Of a DNA stretch of 64,000 bases, positions 1 to 10,800 are shown piece after piece. A program made the position numbers and the translations under genes. Under the pieces are notes generated by a model. It was not told the origin of the DNA. It saw only the letters and a program-made list of their open reading frames with translations, and ran no database searches. Origin of the DNA: Acinetobacter proteolyticus (GTDB lineage: Bacteria > Pseudomonadota > Gammaproteobacteria > Pseudomonadales > Moraxellaceae); the NCBI RefSeq assembly GCF_000367945.1, contig NZ_KB849179.1, positions 434,001-498,000 on the forward strand. The letters are read 5' to 3'. How positions within the stretch are numbered: position 1 is the stretch's first letter; every line of letters starts with the position of its first letter.

Positions 1-1380
1 AGTTGGAATCATTTTGGAAATACGATCAGCAAGACCATAAGACTTACCTAAGACCCGTGCCACATCTCGAATCGCACCTTTTGCCGCCATGGTACCGAAG
101 GTGGCGATCTGTGATACCGCTTGGCGGCCATAGTTCTGTGCCACATATTCAATCACACGGTCACGACCAGCAATACAGAAATCGACGTCGAAGTCGGGCA
201 TCGAAACACGTTCTGGGTTTAAGAAACGTTCAAATAGTAGATCATAACGTAGAGGGTCAAGGTCGGTAATTTTTAAACTATAAGCGACCAGTGAACCTGC
301 ACCTGAACCACGTCCTGGACCGACAGGCACCCCATTGTTTTTTGCCCATTGAATAAAGTCCATGACGATCAGGAAGTAACCGGGGAATCCCATCTTGAGG
401 ATAATATCGACTTCGTATTTAATCCGCTCATCATAAGGTTTACGAATTTCGGCCCAATCCTCATCACGTTCTTCAATCGGATAAAGATGGTTTAAACGTT
501 CTTCTAAGCCTGTACGAGATAAATGCTCGAAATAAGTGTCGATGGTATAGCCATCAGGAATCGGGAAGTCAGGTAAGAAATAGGTGCCGAGTTTTAAGGC
601 AACATTACAGCGTTTTGCAATTTGATAAGTATTTTCAATCGCGCTTGGAATGTCTGAGAACAGCTCAGACATTTGCTTACCCGTTTTAAAATATTGTTCA
701 TTACTGTAATTTTTGGGGCGTTTATCATCACCTAAGACATAACCATCAGCAATACATACTCGTGCTTCATGGGCTTCAAAATCGTCTTGTTCAACAAAGT
801 GGACATCGTTATGTGCGACTACACCAATTTGATATTTGGCAGCAAGTTTTACTGCTTGTTGGATAAAATCCTCTTCGCCCGTACGCTCGGTGCGTGTTAA
901 GGCCAAATAGATACGGTTTCCAAACTTCTCAATCCATGCTTCCAATAAGGGCTCAGCTTTTTGTGGATTGGAAGAGCAGAGCATTTTACCGACATCGCTA
1001 TGCTGTCCAAGCAAAACAATCAGATCATCCGATTGCTCAAGTACCCATTCTTTTTGTACACAGGGGATACTGAGTTGTTGTCCCTCGATAAAGCCACGTG
1101 ACACGATTTCAGTCAGATTTAACCAACCTTTGCTACTCATTGCCAATAAGGTTGCACGGTGTTCTGCATCGTTGAGTCGAATCACGCTACCTAATATAGG
1201 TTTAATGCCTTTTTTTAAGCATGCCTCATAAAATTTGACTGCAGCATGCAGGTTGGATAAGTCAGTGAGTGCTAATGCAGGCATCTCATCTTTTATGGCA
1301 GCCTTGACCAAATCAGGTATGCGAACAATCGATTCTGTGATCGAAAATTCTGTGTGGATACCGAGATGAACAAACCGCAT
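1..1380 (-). CDS. dnaE: DNA polymerase III subunit alpha, N-terminal part (cut by window edge)
   Basis: Catalytic subunit of the replicative polymerase. The minus-strand frame is open from an ATG at 1378-1380 to the left edge, giving about 460 residues of a protein that is normally near 1,150-1,190. The start reads [14 protein letters not shown], the beginning of the PHP domain in this family. Around 175-215 the frame encodes [13 protein letters not shown], the family C palm motif with two of the catalytic aspartates, and a glycine-rich GPGRGSGAG stretch lies just before it at about 297-325. The C-terminal fingers, HhH, OB and tau-binding regions are outside the window. Upstream is a 200-bp gap shared with a divergent Sel1 gene. 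The identification is secure; only the 3' end is missing. Confidence 0.96.
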   Translation of the reverse strand, partial: MRFVHLGIHTEFSITESIVRIPDLVKAAIKDEMPALALTDLSNLHAAVKFYEACLKKGIKPILGSVIRLNDAEHRATLLAMSSKGWLNLTEIVSRGFIEGQQLSIPCVQKEWVLEQSDDLIVLLGQHSDVGKMLCSSNPQKAEPLLEAWIEKFGNRIYLALTRTERTGEEDFIQQAVKLAAKYQIGVVAHNDVHFVEQDDFEAHEARVCIADGYVLGDDKRPKNYSNEQYFKTGKQMSELFSDIPSAIENTYQIAKRCNVALKLGTYFLPDFPIPDGYTIDTYFEHLSRTGLEERLNHLYPIEERDEDWAEIRKPYDERIKYEVDIILKMGFPGYFLIVMDFIQWAKNNGVPVGPGRGSGAGSLVAYSLKITDLDPLRYDLLFERFLNPERVSMPDFDVDFCIAGRDRVIEYVAQNYGRQAVSQIATFGTMAAKGAIRDVARVLGKSYGLADRISKMIPT

Positions 1381-1595
1381 AGAAGGACTATCCTTTTTCA
1401 AAGCAACGCATAGTTTAGCATGCAAACGGAAAATGACATGCCTAATATTTTGGCAAACCGTGTTTTTGCTTTGTTATTTTTATAAAATATTAAAAATTAG
1501 TTTTTGATTTTAATGTGAATATAAAAATTAGTTTACATAAAGTGTTTTCCCGTTAGAATGTAATCGCATAAAAATGTAGCAATGTGAGCCAAATA

Positions 1596-2498
1596 ATGAA
1601 ATTAAAAAATATCGTACTTTCAATATTATTAACCAGTAGTTTATTTAGCATTAGCCATGCAGACGATGTGCCGTATAGCCCAGAATTGGTACAACAAGCT
1701 AAAAATGGTGATGCGATTGCTCAGAATAATTTAGGTGATGCTTATTATTATGGCCTTGAAGTTGAACAGGATTTTGGTAAGGCATTGGAGTGGTTTAAGA
1801 AGTCTGCGGCGAAGGGCAATGCAGATGCAATTTTCTCTGTCGGCTATATGTATAACTATGGTGAAGGCACTGAGGAAGATAACCCAACCGCTTTAAAATG
1901 GTATACCCAAGCAGCGCAGAAAGGGCAGTTAAGAGCGCAGTATTATCTTGGTTATATGTACCTGAATGGAGATGACGGTGTTAAAGCCAATACCAAGAAA
2001 GGCTTGGAATGGTTGACTAAATCAGCTGATGCTGGTCTTGATCTGGCACAAGTTGAGCTTGGTCATCTTTACAAAGAGGGGGATGAAGAAAAAGGCGTTG
2101 CCCAGGATCTGAATAAGGCAGTGCATTATTATCAATTGGCTGTTAAGCAAGATGAGCCTGGAGCGATGAATAATCTCGGTATTTTCTATCTGGAAGGAAA
2201 TAGTGTGATTAAGCAGGATTATAAAGAAGCGATGCGTCTATTTACTTTGGCTTCCAAAGCGGATGAAGCTTTAGGTTCAAATAATATTGCTTATATGTAT
2301 GAAGAAGGCAAAGGCGTCGCGAAGAATTATAAAAAAGCGGCAGAATTTTATGAGTTGGCTTTTTCACAAGATGAGATAGATGCGTTGCTGGATTTATCTC
2401 GTTTATATGAAAAAGGTGGATTTGGTTTGACTAAAAACTTAAAGAAAGCAAAAGAGTACGAAGATTTATGGGATACTTATCAATCAACTGAAGATTGA
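1596..2498 (+). CDS. Secreted Sel1-repeat (TPR-like) protein
   Basis: Predicted periplasmic scaffold protein of about 300 residues. I chose the ATG at 1596 because it starts directly with a signal peptide (MKLKNIVLSILLTSS, ending near SHA-DD); a GTG four codons upstream (1584) is also open. The mature part is a run of about six Sel1-like repeats of roughly 36 residues with the pattern A-LG--Y--G-(G)V--D--KA--W(F/Y)--AA--G, for example NNLGDAYYYGLEVEQDFGKA. Sel1 repeats form alpha solenoids that bind other proteins; nothing here names the partner. It is a single gene followed by a hairpin terminator at 2528. No catalytic motif is seen. Confidence 0.85.
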   Translation: MKLKNIVLSILLTSSLFSISHADDVPYSPELVQQAKNGDAIAQNNLGDAYYYGLEVEQDFGKALEWFKKSAAKGNADAIFSVGYMYNYGEGTEEDNPTALKWYTQAAQKGQLRAQYYLGYMYLNGDDGVKANTKKGLEWLTKSADAGLDLAQVELGHLYKEGDEEKGVAQDLNKAVHYYQLAVKQDEPGAMNNLGIFYLEGNSVIKQDYKEAMRLFTLASKADEALGSNNIAYMYEEGKGVAKNYKKAAEFYELAFSQDEIDALLDLSRLYEKGGFGLTKNLKKAKEYEDLWDTYQSTED

Positions 2499-2527
2499 AA
2501 ATAATCTAAATCATAAATATTTTTTAT

Positions 2528-2570
2528 AAAACCATTTTAATTTAAAAATTAGAATGGTTTTTTATTTTTT
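2528..2570 (+). terminator. Terminator after the Sel1 gene
   Basis: AAAACCATT and AATGGTTTT arms close a long AT-rich loop and are followed by a T-rich run (to about 2570). Confidence 0.6.
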
Positions 2571-2863
2571 CGGTAAAAGTTCTTATCTTACCATTTATCT
2601 GAATAGGACATTATTTTATTCTTTTTATGTCAATTGTAGTTTGAGATTTAGTGTGGTTAATATTTTTTGTGTGATAAATTGTTGATTACTAATATTTTTG
2701 GAAATAAGAAATCTTTTTATTTAATATTGATTTTAAAAAATGGTAATTAATATTGTTATAATGTTGAACATTAGTTTTAAATCTTAATTTAAAGCATGCT
2801 ATCAAGATTTAATTTGCACAATATAAATGGAATTTAGCTCTGTGTGTTGATGGGGAGATTCAG
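2571..2863. other. AT-rich intergenic region
   Basis: No coding frame or RNA is recognised here. It presumably carries the promoter of the DUF4189 gene; a GGGGAG ribosome binding site lies at about 2850-2856. Confidence 0.5.
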
Positions 2864-3478
2864 ATGATAGGTAAAGTTTTTAATCTTTTTATAGTATCTC
2901 TTTCATTTGGGTGTACTGGTATCATTTATGCTCAAACTCCACATGTCTGTGGTGCAGGGCCTGGGCCTAATGAGGTACAGGCTGGCATGCATCCGGGAGG
3001 AGCAGGTGTTGCACCAACACCTCTTTGCTATTGGGTAAATGGAGCAACAGGTAATATGGATGAACCTCGTATGCCTATTGATGAAGAATCTTATCGATTG
3101 GGTAAAGAAATAATGAAACAAAATTCATTAACGACTCAGCCGAGAGGTTATTGGAAGAAAACTTGGGGAGCTATTGCAGAAGATCGCAAGAAAGGGATAT
3201 TGGGCTACTCTACTGGAATTACTTCACTAAGACATGCTAAAAAAATTGCTCGGGAAGATTGTAGGCAAAAAGGAGGAAGTTGTGGCAGTATGATGTTTGC
3301 TTACCTTGATGAATGTGCAGTGGTTGTAGCAGGTAATAATCAAAAGAATATTATGGAGAGCGCCAGCGATATTGATTTTGCATTCAATACAGCACTGAAT
3401 AAATGTAAGGCAGGAGCTACCGATTGTAGAATTTATTATTCAAATTGTACAAAACCGAAATTTATTGAGTCCAAATAA
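2864..3478 (+). CDS. Secreted DUF4189-domain protein
   Basis: 204-residue exported protein. The ATG at 2864 follows a good GGGGAG site and opens a signal peptide (MIGKVFNLFIVSLSFGCTGIIYA). Residues about 100-195 match the DUF4189 layout: WGAIAEDRKKGILGYSTG, then helices with paired cysteines (AREDCRQKGGSC, DECAVVVAG, CKAGATDCRIYYSNC). The family is common as small secreted or lipoprotein-like proteins in proteobacteria and has no settled function. The Gly/Pro-rich stretch at residues 27-60 (CGAGPGPNEVQAGMHPGG) looks like a disordered linker. It stands alone, convergent with the aminotransferase gene. Confidence 0.75.
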   Translation: MIGKVFNLFIVSLSFGCTGIIYAQTPHVCGAGPGPNEVQAGMHPGGAGVAPTPLCYWVNGATGNMDEPRMPIDEESYRLGKEIMKQNSLTTQPRGYWKKTWGAIAEDRKKGILGYSTGITSLRHAKKIAREDCRQKGGSCGSMMFAYLDECAVVVAGNNQKNIMESASDIDFAFNTALNKCKAGATDCRIYYSNCTKPKFIESK

Positions 3479-3588
3479 GATATTAACTTGGATAATATTT
3501 ATATGTATTTTAAAAAATCAAAGGATTATAAAAAGTGGTGTGAAATCTATATGATTTTAGTTTTTTGAAAATTATAGATATTAATAAA

Positions 3589-3622
3589 TGAGGTTTAACA
3601 GCTATAAAGTTGGTAAACCTCA
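3589..3622. terminator. Possible terminator between convergent genes
   Basis: Arms TGAGGTTTA (3589-3597) and TAAACCTCA (3614-3622), with T-rich sequence following on the plus strand. It may serve either gene. Confidence 0.4.
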
Positions 3623-3652
3623 TATTTTGATATTTTTAATATCTAATATGAA

Positions 3653-5083
3653 TTAACGCATTTTTGCCAAGAAACGGCCTAAACGGTTAATGGCTTCACG
3701 AAGTTCATTTTCAGCAGGCAAGAACACCACGCGGAAATGATCTGGCGTTGGCCAGTTAAAACCTGTCCCTTGGACCAACAGTACTTTCTCTGCTTTTAGC
3801 AAATCCAACATCAGTTTTTCATCATCTTCAATTGGGTAAACTGTTGGATCAAGTTTAGGGAAGCAGTACATTGCGCCATCTGGTTTTACGCAACTTAGAC
3901 CTGGGATTTCATTCAGCATTTCCCACGCAATATTGCGCTGTTCGTATAAACGCCCACCTGGACGAATCAAGTCATTAATCGACTGATAACCGCCTAAAGC
4001 GGTTTGAATCGCATATTGCGCTTGATGATTGGCACATAGACGCATTGAAGCCAACATATCCAAACCTTCAATATAATCTGCCGCACGTGCTTTGTTGCCT
4101 GTAATTGCCATCCAACCCGCGCGATAACCTGCAATGCGATACGCTTTTGACAAACCATTGAATGAAATACACAGTTGATCGCCAGCCAAAGCTGCAACTG
4201 CCACATGCTCAATCCCGTCATAAACGATTTTGTCGTAGATTTCATCGGCAAATAAAATCAAGTCATGTTTCTTCGCTAGTGCAACAATTTGCTCCAACAC
4301 ATGGCGTGGATAGACTGAACCCGTCGGGTTGTTCGGATTGATAATCACAATACCACGGGTATTTGGTGTGATTTTGCTTTCCATATCCGCAATGTCGGGA
4401 TACCAATAGTTTTCAGAATCACATTTATAGTGAACTGCAGTACCCCCTGAAAGATTCACTGCCGCTGTCCATAGTGGATAGTCAGGCATAGGCACTAGCA
4501 TTTCATCGCCGTCATCAAGCAGACCTTGCATCGCCATCACGATCAGTTCAGAAACACCATTACCGACATACACATCATTGACATGCATATCAAAGATACC
4601 TTTCTGCTGGTAATACTGGCAGATGGCCTTACGTGCAGGGAAAATCCCTTTTGAATCGGTATAGCCAATTGCATTCGGAAGGTTTAATGCAACATCATTA
4701 ATAATTTCTTGAGGTGCTTCAAAGCCAAAAGGTGCAGGGTTGCCGATATTCAGCTTGATGATCTTATGTCCTTGCTCCTCCATTTCATTGGCGGCGCGTA
4801 ATACTGGTCCACGGATGTCGTAACAAACATGCTCAAGCTTAGATGATTTTTTAATTTCTCGGCTTGAAGGGGTAGACTGAGGAACAACAGTATTTTTTGA
4901 CATAGCTGGATTCACTTTTGCATATCGGTATAAATAACTTTTAAAGGTTTCAACGCTTACCAAATTCAGATCGTGTTGATCTCTCAGCAATTCAACAATT
5001 TTTTCATGGGTAAAACCTGATTGTTGGTATTGTCTGATGGTTGGTAATAGATTTTGAAAAACCACACTTTTTTTCTGAGACAT
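3653..5083 (-). CDS. alaA: PLP-dependent alanine-type aminotransferase with N-terminal HTH-like extension
   Basis: Fold-type I aminotransferase, best matched to AlaA (alanine-pyruvate/glutamate transamination, cytoplasmic). I chose the ATG at 5083 (476 residues): an AGGA ribosome binding site lies 6-9 bases upstream, whereas the upstream GTG at 5134 has none. The catalytic part starts at about residue 80; it has NPNNPTG (about 249-255), DEIYDKIVYDG, and the PLP lysine in SFNGLSKAYRIAGYRAGW (about Lys313). The first ~65 residues are extra compared with E. coli AlaA and read as a small helix-turn-helix-like unit, with the pattern LLPTIRQYQQSGFTHEKIVE, then SVETFKSYLYRYAK. A low-complexity linker (PQSTPSSREIKKSS) joins the two. 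The extension could bind DNA or act in oligomerisation. It is a single gene, divergent from msrB. Confidence 0.85.
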   Translation of the reverse strand: MSQKKSVVFQNLLPTIRQYQQSGFTHEKIVELLRDQHDLNLVSVETFKSYLYRYAKVNPAMSKNTVVPQSTPSSREIKKSSKLEHVCYDIRGPVLRAANEMEEQGHKIIKLNIGNPAPFGFEAPQEIINDVALNLPNAIGYTDSKGIFPARKAICQYYQQKGIFDMHVNDVYVGNGVSELIVMAMQGLLDDGDEMLVPMPDYPLWTAAVNLSGGTAVHYKCDSENYWYPDIADMESKITPNTRGIVIINPNNPTGSVYPRHVLEQIVALAKKHDLILFADEIYDKIVYDGIEHVAVAALAGDQLCISFNGLSKAYRIAGYRAGWMAITGNKARAADYIEGLDMLASMRLCANHQAQYAIQTALGGYQSINDLIRPGGRLYEQRNIAWEMLNEIPGLSCVKPDGAMYCFPKLDPTVYPIEDDEKLMLDLLKAEKVLLVQGTGFNWPTPDHFRVVFLPAENELREAINRLGRFLAKMR

Positions 5084-5323
5084 TGTTTGTCCTATACAAC
5101 CGTGCGAAATCAGCATAACACTAAATTTGCTCACGAAGAAGACAATATTGTTAAAAATTGCTTACTTTGAATTTTTAATTTGCTTTCTTTTTGCTATTTA
5201 AAATTAAAGTGTTTAAATTTCACTAAATTATACGATCTGAGACTAGAGTTTTTTTTTTGAATGGCGTAAATATAAAACCTGATCATTAAGATAGTTCTAA
5301 CATCAGAATAAAAGGTGCAGGTT

Positions 5324-5743
5324 ATGGGAAAAGTGAATAAAACAGACCGAGAATGGCAAAGAGAATTATCACCTGAAGAATATCGCATCACTCGTCAAAA
5401 GGGCACAGAACCAGCATTCACCGGACAATATTGGAATAATAAACAACACGGGACTTATGTCTGTCGGTGTTGTGGTGCAGAATTATTTTCTTCAGAAACA
5501 AAATATGACAGTGGTTGCGGTTGGCCGAGCTTTTTTCGACCAATTGACAGTGTTGCAATCGAAGAACATGAAGATTTGTCGCATGGTATGGTCAGAACAG
5601 AAATTGTCTGCCATGATTGCGATGCACATTTGGGCCATGTGTTTGAGGATGGTCCACAGCCGACAGGACTGCGTTATTGCGTGAATTCGGCATCATTACA
5701 ACTTAAAACAGAAGAAAAGAACGACGAGGAAACGTATCCATGA
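5324..5743 (+). CDS. msrB: Peptide-methionine (R)-S-oxide reductase
   Basis: Reduces the R epimer of methionine sulfoxide in oxidised proteins. I chose the ATG at 5324 (139 residues); an in-frame GTG three codons earlier is less likely. Structural zinc cysteines are Cys47/Cys50 (CRCC) and Cys96/Cys99 (CHDC). The catalytic cysteine is Cys119 in [11 protein letters not shown], and the GCGWPSFF and [10 protein letters not shown] motifs are intact. Its stop codon overlaps the start of the glutathione peroxidase gene (ATGA), so the two are translationally coupled in an oxidative-repair operon. Confidence 0.95.
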   Translation: MGKVNKTDREWQRELSPEEYRITRQKGTEPAFTGQYWNNKQHGTYVCRCCGAELFSSETKYDSGCGWPSFFRPIDSVAIEEHEDLSHGMVRTEIVCHDCDAHLGHVFEDGPQPTGLRYCVNSASLQLKTEEKNDEETYP

Positions 5744-6228
5744 GTAACATTTATCAGTTTGAAGCTGAATTGTTAGAGGGAGAAACAAAAGCGCTCGCTG
5801 ATTATAAAGGCAAGGTCATGCTAATTGTAAATACTGCAAGCAAGTGTGGCTTTACTCCCCAGTTTGCTGGATTAGAAAAACTTTATGAAAAATATAACGC
5901 TCAGGGACTTGAGGTATTAGGTTTTCCTTGCAATCAATTTGGAGGGCAAGATCCAGGAACCAATAAAGAAATTGGTGCATATTGCCAGCGCAATTATGGG
6001 GTCAGTTTTCCCATGTTTGCCAAGGTGGATGTAAAAGGGCCAGAAGCACATGTGATTTTTCGTTATTTAACGCGTGAAGCGAAGGGGCTTTTGGGTAGCC
6101 GTAATATCAAATGGAATTTCACTAAGTTCTTAGTCGGCCGTAATGGTGAGGTTTTGGAGCGTTATGCGCCGACCACCAAGCCTGAAGCTTTGGAAGCTGA
6201 TATCGAAAAAGCATTGGCGAAGAAATAA
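5740..6228 (+). CDS. Glutathione peroxidase family protein
   Basis: Thiol peroxidase (BtuE/Gpx family) of 162 residues that reduces hydrogen peroxide and organic peroxides. The peroxidatic cysteine is Cys36 in [11 protein letters not shown], where some homologues have selenocysteine. The family's [13 protein letters not shown] motif (Gln70) and WNFTKFLV (the Trp-Asn pair of the active site) are present. Many bacterial members use thioredoxin rather than glutathione, and I cannot tell which applies here. The ATG overlaps the msrB stop by four bases. Confidence 0.93.
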   Translation: MSNIYQFEAELLEGETKALADYKGKVMLIVNTASKCGFTPQFAGLEKLYEKYNAQGLEVLGFPCNQFGGQDPGTNKEIGAYCQRNYGVSFPMFAKVDVKGPEAHVIFRYLTREAKGLLGSRNIKWNFTKFLVGRNGEVLERYAPTTKPEALEADIEKALAKK

Positions 6229-6262
6229 ATGAACAACGTTTTTGGTTGAGGTTTGAATTCTT

Positions 6263-7102
6263 TTGGACTCAACTGTTGAATTCTGGAGTGATCCAGACAT
6301 GCCCTATGTCGAAACGCGTAGGGCATGTCAAAGTCGGATCTGCTATAAATCGCATAGTCACCCCACATTTTCGATTGGTGCAGTCGATGCGGGACAAAGT
6401 CATTTTTCCAGTTTTTTTGCTCCAATTCAATTGATTGAAGCGGGCTGTCTAGTAGTTATTCCTGCGTATGTAGAACATTCCTGTAATCCGCTGCCAAATC
6501 AGGCGTGGAGTTACCAGATGATGCATCTTGACGCGGCATGGATGACGGTATTGATTGAGGAACTTCAACATTATACTGATCTAAAAGTTGATTTTGATAC
6601 GCCATACTTACCTAAATTAAAACCCCAAATTATAAATCAGTGGAGTGTTTATCAGGCATTTTCAGGCTTAAATGCCGTTTTGTTTGATCCGAAAATTTCA
6701 CTCTTGCAAAAAGAACATGATTTAATTCAGGTTTTGACTCATATTTTACTACCCAATTTTAACTGGGAAAAAATCGAACCCTCTCGTTATTTTCAGCAGT
6801 ATTTGCCTGATTTACTTGAATGTCTCGAGGGTAATATTGAGGGATTGTCACTGCAGCATCTTTCCGAAAAGATGCAACTTAGCCGTTATGCATTAATTCG
6901 GTTGTTTAAACATTGCTTTGGATTAACCCCACATGCCTATCAATTGAATGATAAGGTGAATCAAGCCCGTCAACGTCTGAGAAAAAGATGTGATTTAGCG
7001 CAATTGGCATACGAACTGGATTTTACTGATCAAAGCCATTTTCATCGCGTTTTTAAGCAACATACCGGCATAACGCCTAAGCAATATTATAAAAAATCTT
7101 AG
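6263..7102 (+). CDS. AraC-family transcriptional regulator with N-terminal cupin domain
   Basis: 279-residue regulator. The N-terminal half is an AraC-binding cupin (HSHPTFSIGAVDAGQS, later VVIPAYVEHSCNP) and the C-terminal ~100 residues hold two HTH units (LSLQHLSEKMQLSRYALIRL and LAQLAYELDFTDQSHFHRVF, ending GITPKQYYK). The TTG start at 6263 is used because the family usually begins with an FW-DP-xPxVExR motif, here FWSDPDMPYVETRR. An ATG at 6299 with GGAG ten bases upstream is the alternative and would lose FWSDPD. The lysE exporter starts 72 bp downstream in the same direction and is the probable target. Confidence 0.88.
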   Translation: MDSTVEFWSDPDMPYVETRRACQSRICYKSHSHPTFSIGAVDAGQSHFSSFFAPIQLIEAGCLVVIPAYVEHSCNPLPNQAWSYQMMHLDAAWMTVLIEELQHYTDLKVDFDTPYLPKLKPQIINQWSVYQAFSGLNAVLFDPKISLLQKEHDLIQVLTHILLPNFNWEKIEPSRYFQQYLPDLLECLEGNIEGLSLQHLSEKMQLSRYALIRLFKHCFGLTPHAYQLNDKVNQARQRLRKRCDLAQLAYELDFTDQSHFHRVFKQHTGITPKQYYKKS

Positions 7103-7174
7103 CCCACGCAATTTTATACAAGAATTAAGCCCTATAGCTTTTTAAGCTGACTCCGATTCATCTGGAGAGTAGGT

Positions 7175-7798
7175 ATGGAGCTGTTTCTGAGCATTGCGAT
7201 CACGCATTTTATTGCGTTACTGACACCCGGCGCAGATTTCTTTTTAATTTTAAAAACCTTGATGCAGAGTCAGAAAAGGGCTGCAAGATTTACCTGTGCA
7301 GGTATTGCATTGGGTAATGCCATCATATTGATCAGCATTTATTTGAGTTTGTTTATCATCGGTCAGGTGAACACCGAATTATTCATTCTCATGAAGTGGT
7401 TGGGTGTTGTTTATTTCGCTTATCTGGCATTTCAATGTTTCCGTTTGGCTCAATCAGCACAAAGAGTTAATCAACTTGCTGAACAACGCATTGATCAACC
7501 GCAAAAACATGCTTATTTGAAGGCTTTTCTATCCGGGCTGTTTTCCAGTTTATTCAACCCGAAGAATCTGATGTTTTATAGCGTATTGGTGATCTTGATT
7601 TATCCTCAATATAGCTTTGTTCAAAATGCATTATTGTGTTTTTGGATGGTGGGTTTGGTGTTGATCTGGAACCTCGCCATTGTTCAATTGATCGGTTCGA
7701 GTATTTATCTGTCATGGTTAAATCGGCATCTGCGGCATTTATATTATTTAGCTGGATTCAGTTTTCTGCTATTTATGCTGGTACTGATCATATATTGA
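7175..7798 (+). CDS. LysE/RhtB-family amino acid exporter
   Basis: Inner-membrane exporter of 207 residues with about six hydrophobic segments. The start MELFLSIAITHFIALLTPGAD includes the family's PG-D motif at the end of the first helix, and LFNPKNLMFYSVL in the middle matches the conserved NPK motif. A ribosome binding site (GGAGAGTAGGT) precedes the ATG. It follows an AraC regulator of the type often paired with LysE exporters. The substrate is not readable from sequence; members export lysine, threonine, homoserine and related compounds. Confidence 0.88.
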   Translation: MELFLSIAITHFIALLTPGADFFLILKTLMQSQKRAARFTCAGIALGNAIILISIYLSLFIIGQVNTELFILMKWLGVVYFAYLAFQCFRLAQSAQRVNQLAEQRIDQPQKHAYLKAFLSGLFSSLFNPKNLMFYSVLVILIYPQYSFVQNALLCFWMVGLVLIWNLAIVQLIGSSIYLSWLNRHLRHLYYLAGFSFLLFMLVLIIY

Positions 7799-7799
7799 A

Positions 7800-7830
7800 T
7801 AAAAAGACGGTCATTTGACCGTCTTTTTAT
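7800..7830. terminator. Bidirectional terminator, lysE / RND pump
   Basis: Arms AAAAAGACGGTCA (7801-7813) and TGACCGTCTTTTT (7816-7828) form a perfect hairpin between convergent genes. Confidence 0.9.
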
Positions 7831-7836
7831 TCAAGC

Positions 7837-10800
7837 TTATTGAGTGGGTTTAACCGTTTGGACTTCGGTTTTTCTAAAGCTGTGTATCTTGCGATTGATA
7901 TCATCGATAAAGGTATATACCACAGGAATCACCAATAACGATAAGAAGGTACTGGTAATCAAGCCACCAATGACTGAAATTGCCATTGGTGCACGGAAGC
8001 TTGGATCGGTACCAATCCCAAGTGCAATTGGTAACATCCCAGCGCCCATGGCCAGTGTGGTCATGATAATTGGACGTGCACGCTTATGACAGGCATCGAG
8101 GAGGGCATTGAAACGAGAATAATGTTTTTCATTCCTTGCAATGATGGCGTAATCGACCAATAGAATCGAGTTCTTACTGGCAATCCCCATCAGCATAATC
8201 AGACCAATCAAACTTGGCATTGAGAAACTACTTTTCGCTAACAGCAGCATCACAAATGCACCGCCTAGAGATAAAGGTAAAGCCACCAGAATGGTAATTG
8301 GCTGTAAGAAATCTTTAAATAGCAAGACTAGCACCACATAGATACACAGTACTCCCGTCAACATCGCTAGGCCAAAACTAGCAAACAGTTCCTGCATCAC
8401 CTCAGCATCACCAATATTGGTGCGTTTCACCGTAGGTGGTAAATTCTTCATGGTTGGTAGTTGATCAACTTTGGCAGCAATATCTCCCAACGGTTGATTA
8501 TTCAATTCAATATTAAAGTTGATATTACGCAAACGGTTGAAGCGGTCAATTTGTGAAGGACCACTTTCGATATTGACATCAGCAATAGTACCGAGCATCA
8601 CCGGACCTCGACTCCCTTTCACCATCAAGCGTTTCATGAGCTCCTGATCTTGACGGGCAGCCAGTGGTAGTTTAATCACAACAGGCACTTGGCGTTGAGA
8701 CAGATTGAGTTTTGCCAAGTTTTGATCGAAGTCACCCGCAGTCGCGATGCGTAAGGTTTCTGCAATATCATAGGTGGTCACGCCTAAATCCGCTGCTTTG
8801 GCAAAGTCTGGACGAATCACCAACTCTGGACGAATCAAAGCCGCACTGGAGGTGATACTACCGACATTTGGAATAGTACGTAATTCGCGTTCAAGGCTGC
8901 GTGCAGTTGCCATTAAGGCCTCTGGATCATCACCTGATAAGGCCAGTTGGTACTGGCTATTATTACCAGCCAAACCGACTTGAATACGTGCACCTGGAAG
9001 TGGGGCAAGGCGTTGGCGTAGTTGATCTTCAATATCTTGTAGGCTAGCACTGCGATCAGAACGTTCCGTAGTTTGAATCGTGAGCGTGGCTTTACGCGGT
9101 TCACTTGATGCGCCACCTGCAAAAGGATCTGTTCCCGCAGCACCACCACCAATGGTGGTATAGATGCTTTTAATCTCGGGGTGATCTTTAATCAGTGTAC
9201 GTGCATATTCGGCAGTCTTAAGCGTATCTGCAAACTGTGAACCAGGAGTGAGTTCCAAACGAACCTGAGTTTGTCCTGTATCGGGTGGTGGGACAAAACC
9301 TGTAGGGAGCAATGGAATTAGCATGACTGAACAGATAAAGAAGGCAATTGCACCAGCTAAAGTGATCCAGCGATGATTGAGACACCATGTCACCAAACGC
9401 ATATAGCCACGCATGACTTTGCCATCTTTGGCGCGGTCTTTGGCAAGACTGCTACTACCTTGATCATTTAATGCTTGGGCGGTTGTAGATTCATCCTGTG
9501 GTTCGACCTTGCCTATCCACGGTTTTAGGATATAGGCGGACATCATTGGGGTGAGTAAACGCGCAACAAGCAGTGAGGCAAAGATCGCAAGAGCCGCCGT
9601 CCAACCAAACTGAACGAAAAATTTACCTGCAATACCGCTCATAAAAGCAGTAGGTAAGAATACGGCAATCAATGTAAACGTGGTGGCAATCACGGCTAGA
9701 CCAATTTCATCGGCTGCTTCCATGGCCGCCTCATAGGGCGTTTTACCCATGCGCAAATGCCGGATGATATTTTCAATCTCGACAATCGCATCATCGACCA
9801 AAATACCGACCACTAGGGACATGGCCAATAGCGTGACCGTATTGAGGGTAAAACCAAAAAAATACATGCCAATTAAAGCAGGCAAAATCGATAATGGCAG
9901 GGCAGTTGCAGCAATGATGGTGGCACGCCAGTCACGTAAGAACAACCACACCACCAAGATGGCTAATATTGCACCTTCATACAATAGTGACATCGAGCCT
10001 TCATAGTTATCCTGAACAGGTTTTACAAAGTTAAAGGCTTCAGTAATTTTGATATCGGGATGTGCAGCCTTGAGTTTATCTAATGCAACCACAACCCCTT
10101 TTTCTACATCAACCTCACTAGCGCCTTTACTTCTCGTGATTTCAAAGCCAATCACAGGCTGACCATTCAATAAGGCCGCAGAGCGCCGTTCAGCCATACC
10201 ATCACGAATGGTGGCGACTTGATCAAGACGAATATGTCGACCATCACTCAGCGCAATATCCATTGCACCAATCTCAGCAGCCGTTTTTACTGTCGCAATG
10301 GTACGGATGGATTGTTCGCTGCCACCGATTTTGGTTTGACCGCCTGAGGCGTCTTGCTGAATCAATCGCAGTTGACGGGTAATATCAGTTGCAGTTGCAT
10401 TCAGCGCCAACAGTTTCTCGGGATCGAGTTCGACTTCAACTTGGCGAGTGACACCACCAACACGAGCAACCGCACCAACACCTTTGACCTGTAACATCGC
10501 GCGGGCAATATCATAGTCCACGAACCATGACAGTGCTTCTTCATCCATTTTTGGCGATTGGATGGTATAAGTCAGGATTGGAGAACCTGAAAGATTGATC
10601 TTACTGACAATCGGGTCTCTCAGATCGGCAGGGAGATCAGAACGAACCTGTGATACCGCATTGCGCACATCATCGACTGCTTCTTGTAATGGTTTTTCCA
10701 GTTGAAATTCCGCAGTTACGGTCACCACACCATCTTGAATGTTGGTGTACTGATTCCTCAAACCTTGCAGAGTTGCAATCGAGTTTTCAATCTTACGTGC

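Noticed and set aside
6162..6425. 87-codon minus-strand frame spanning the gpx end and the AraC start
   Set aside because: Antisense to two supported genes and without a plausible start.
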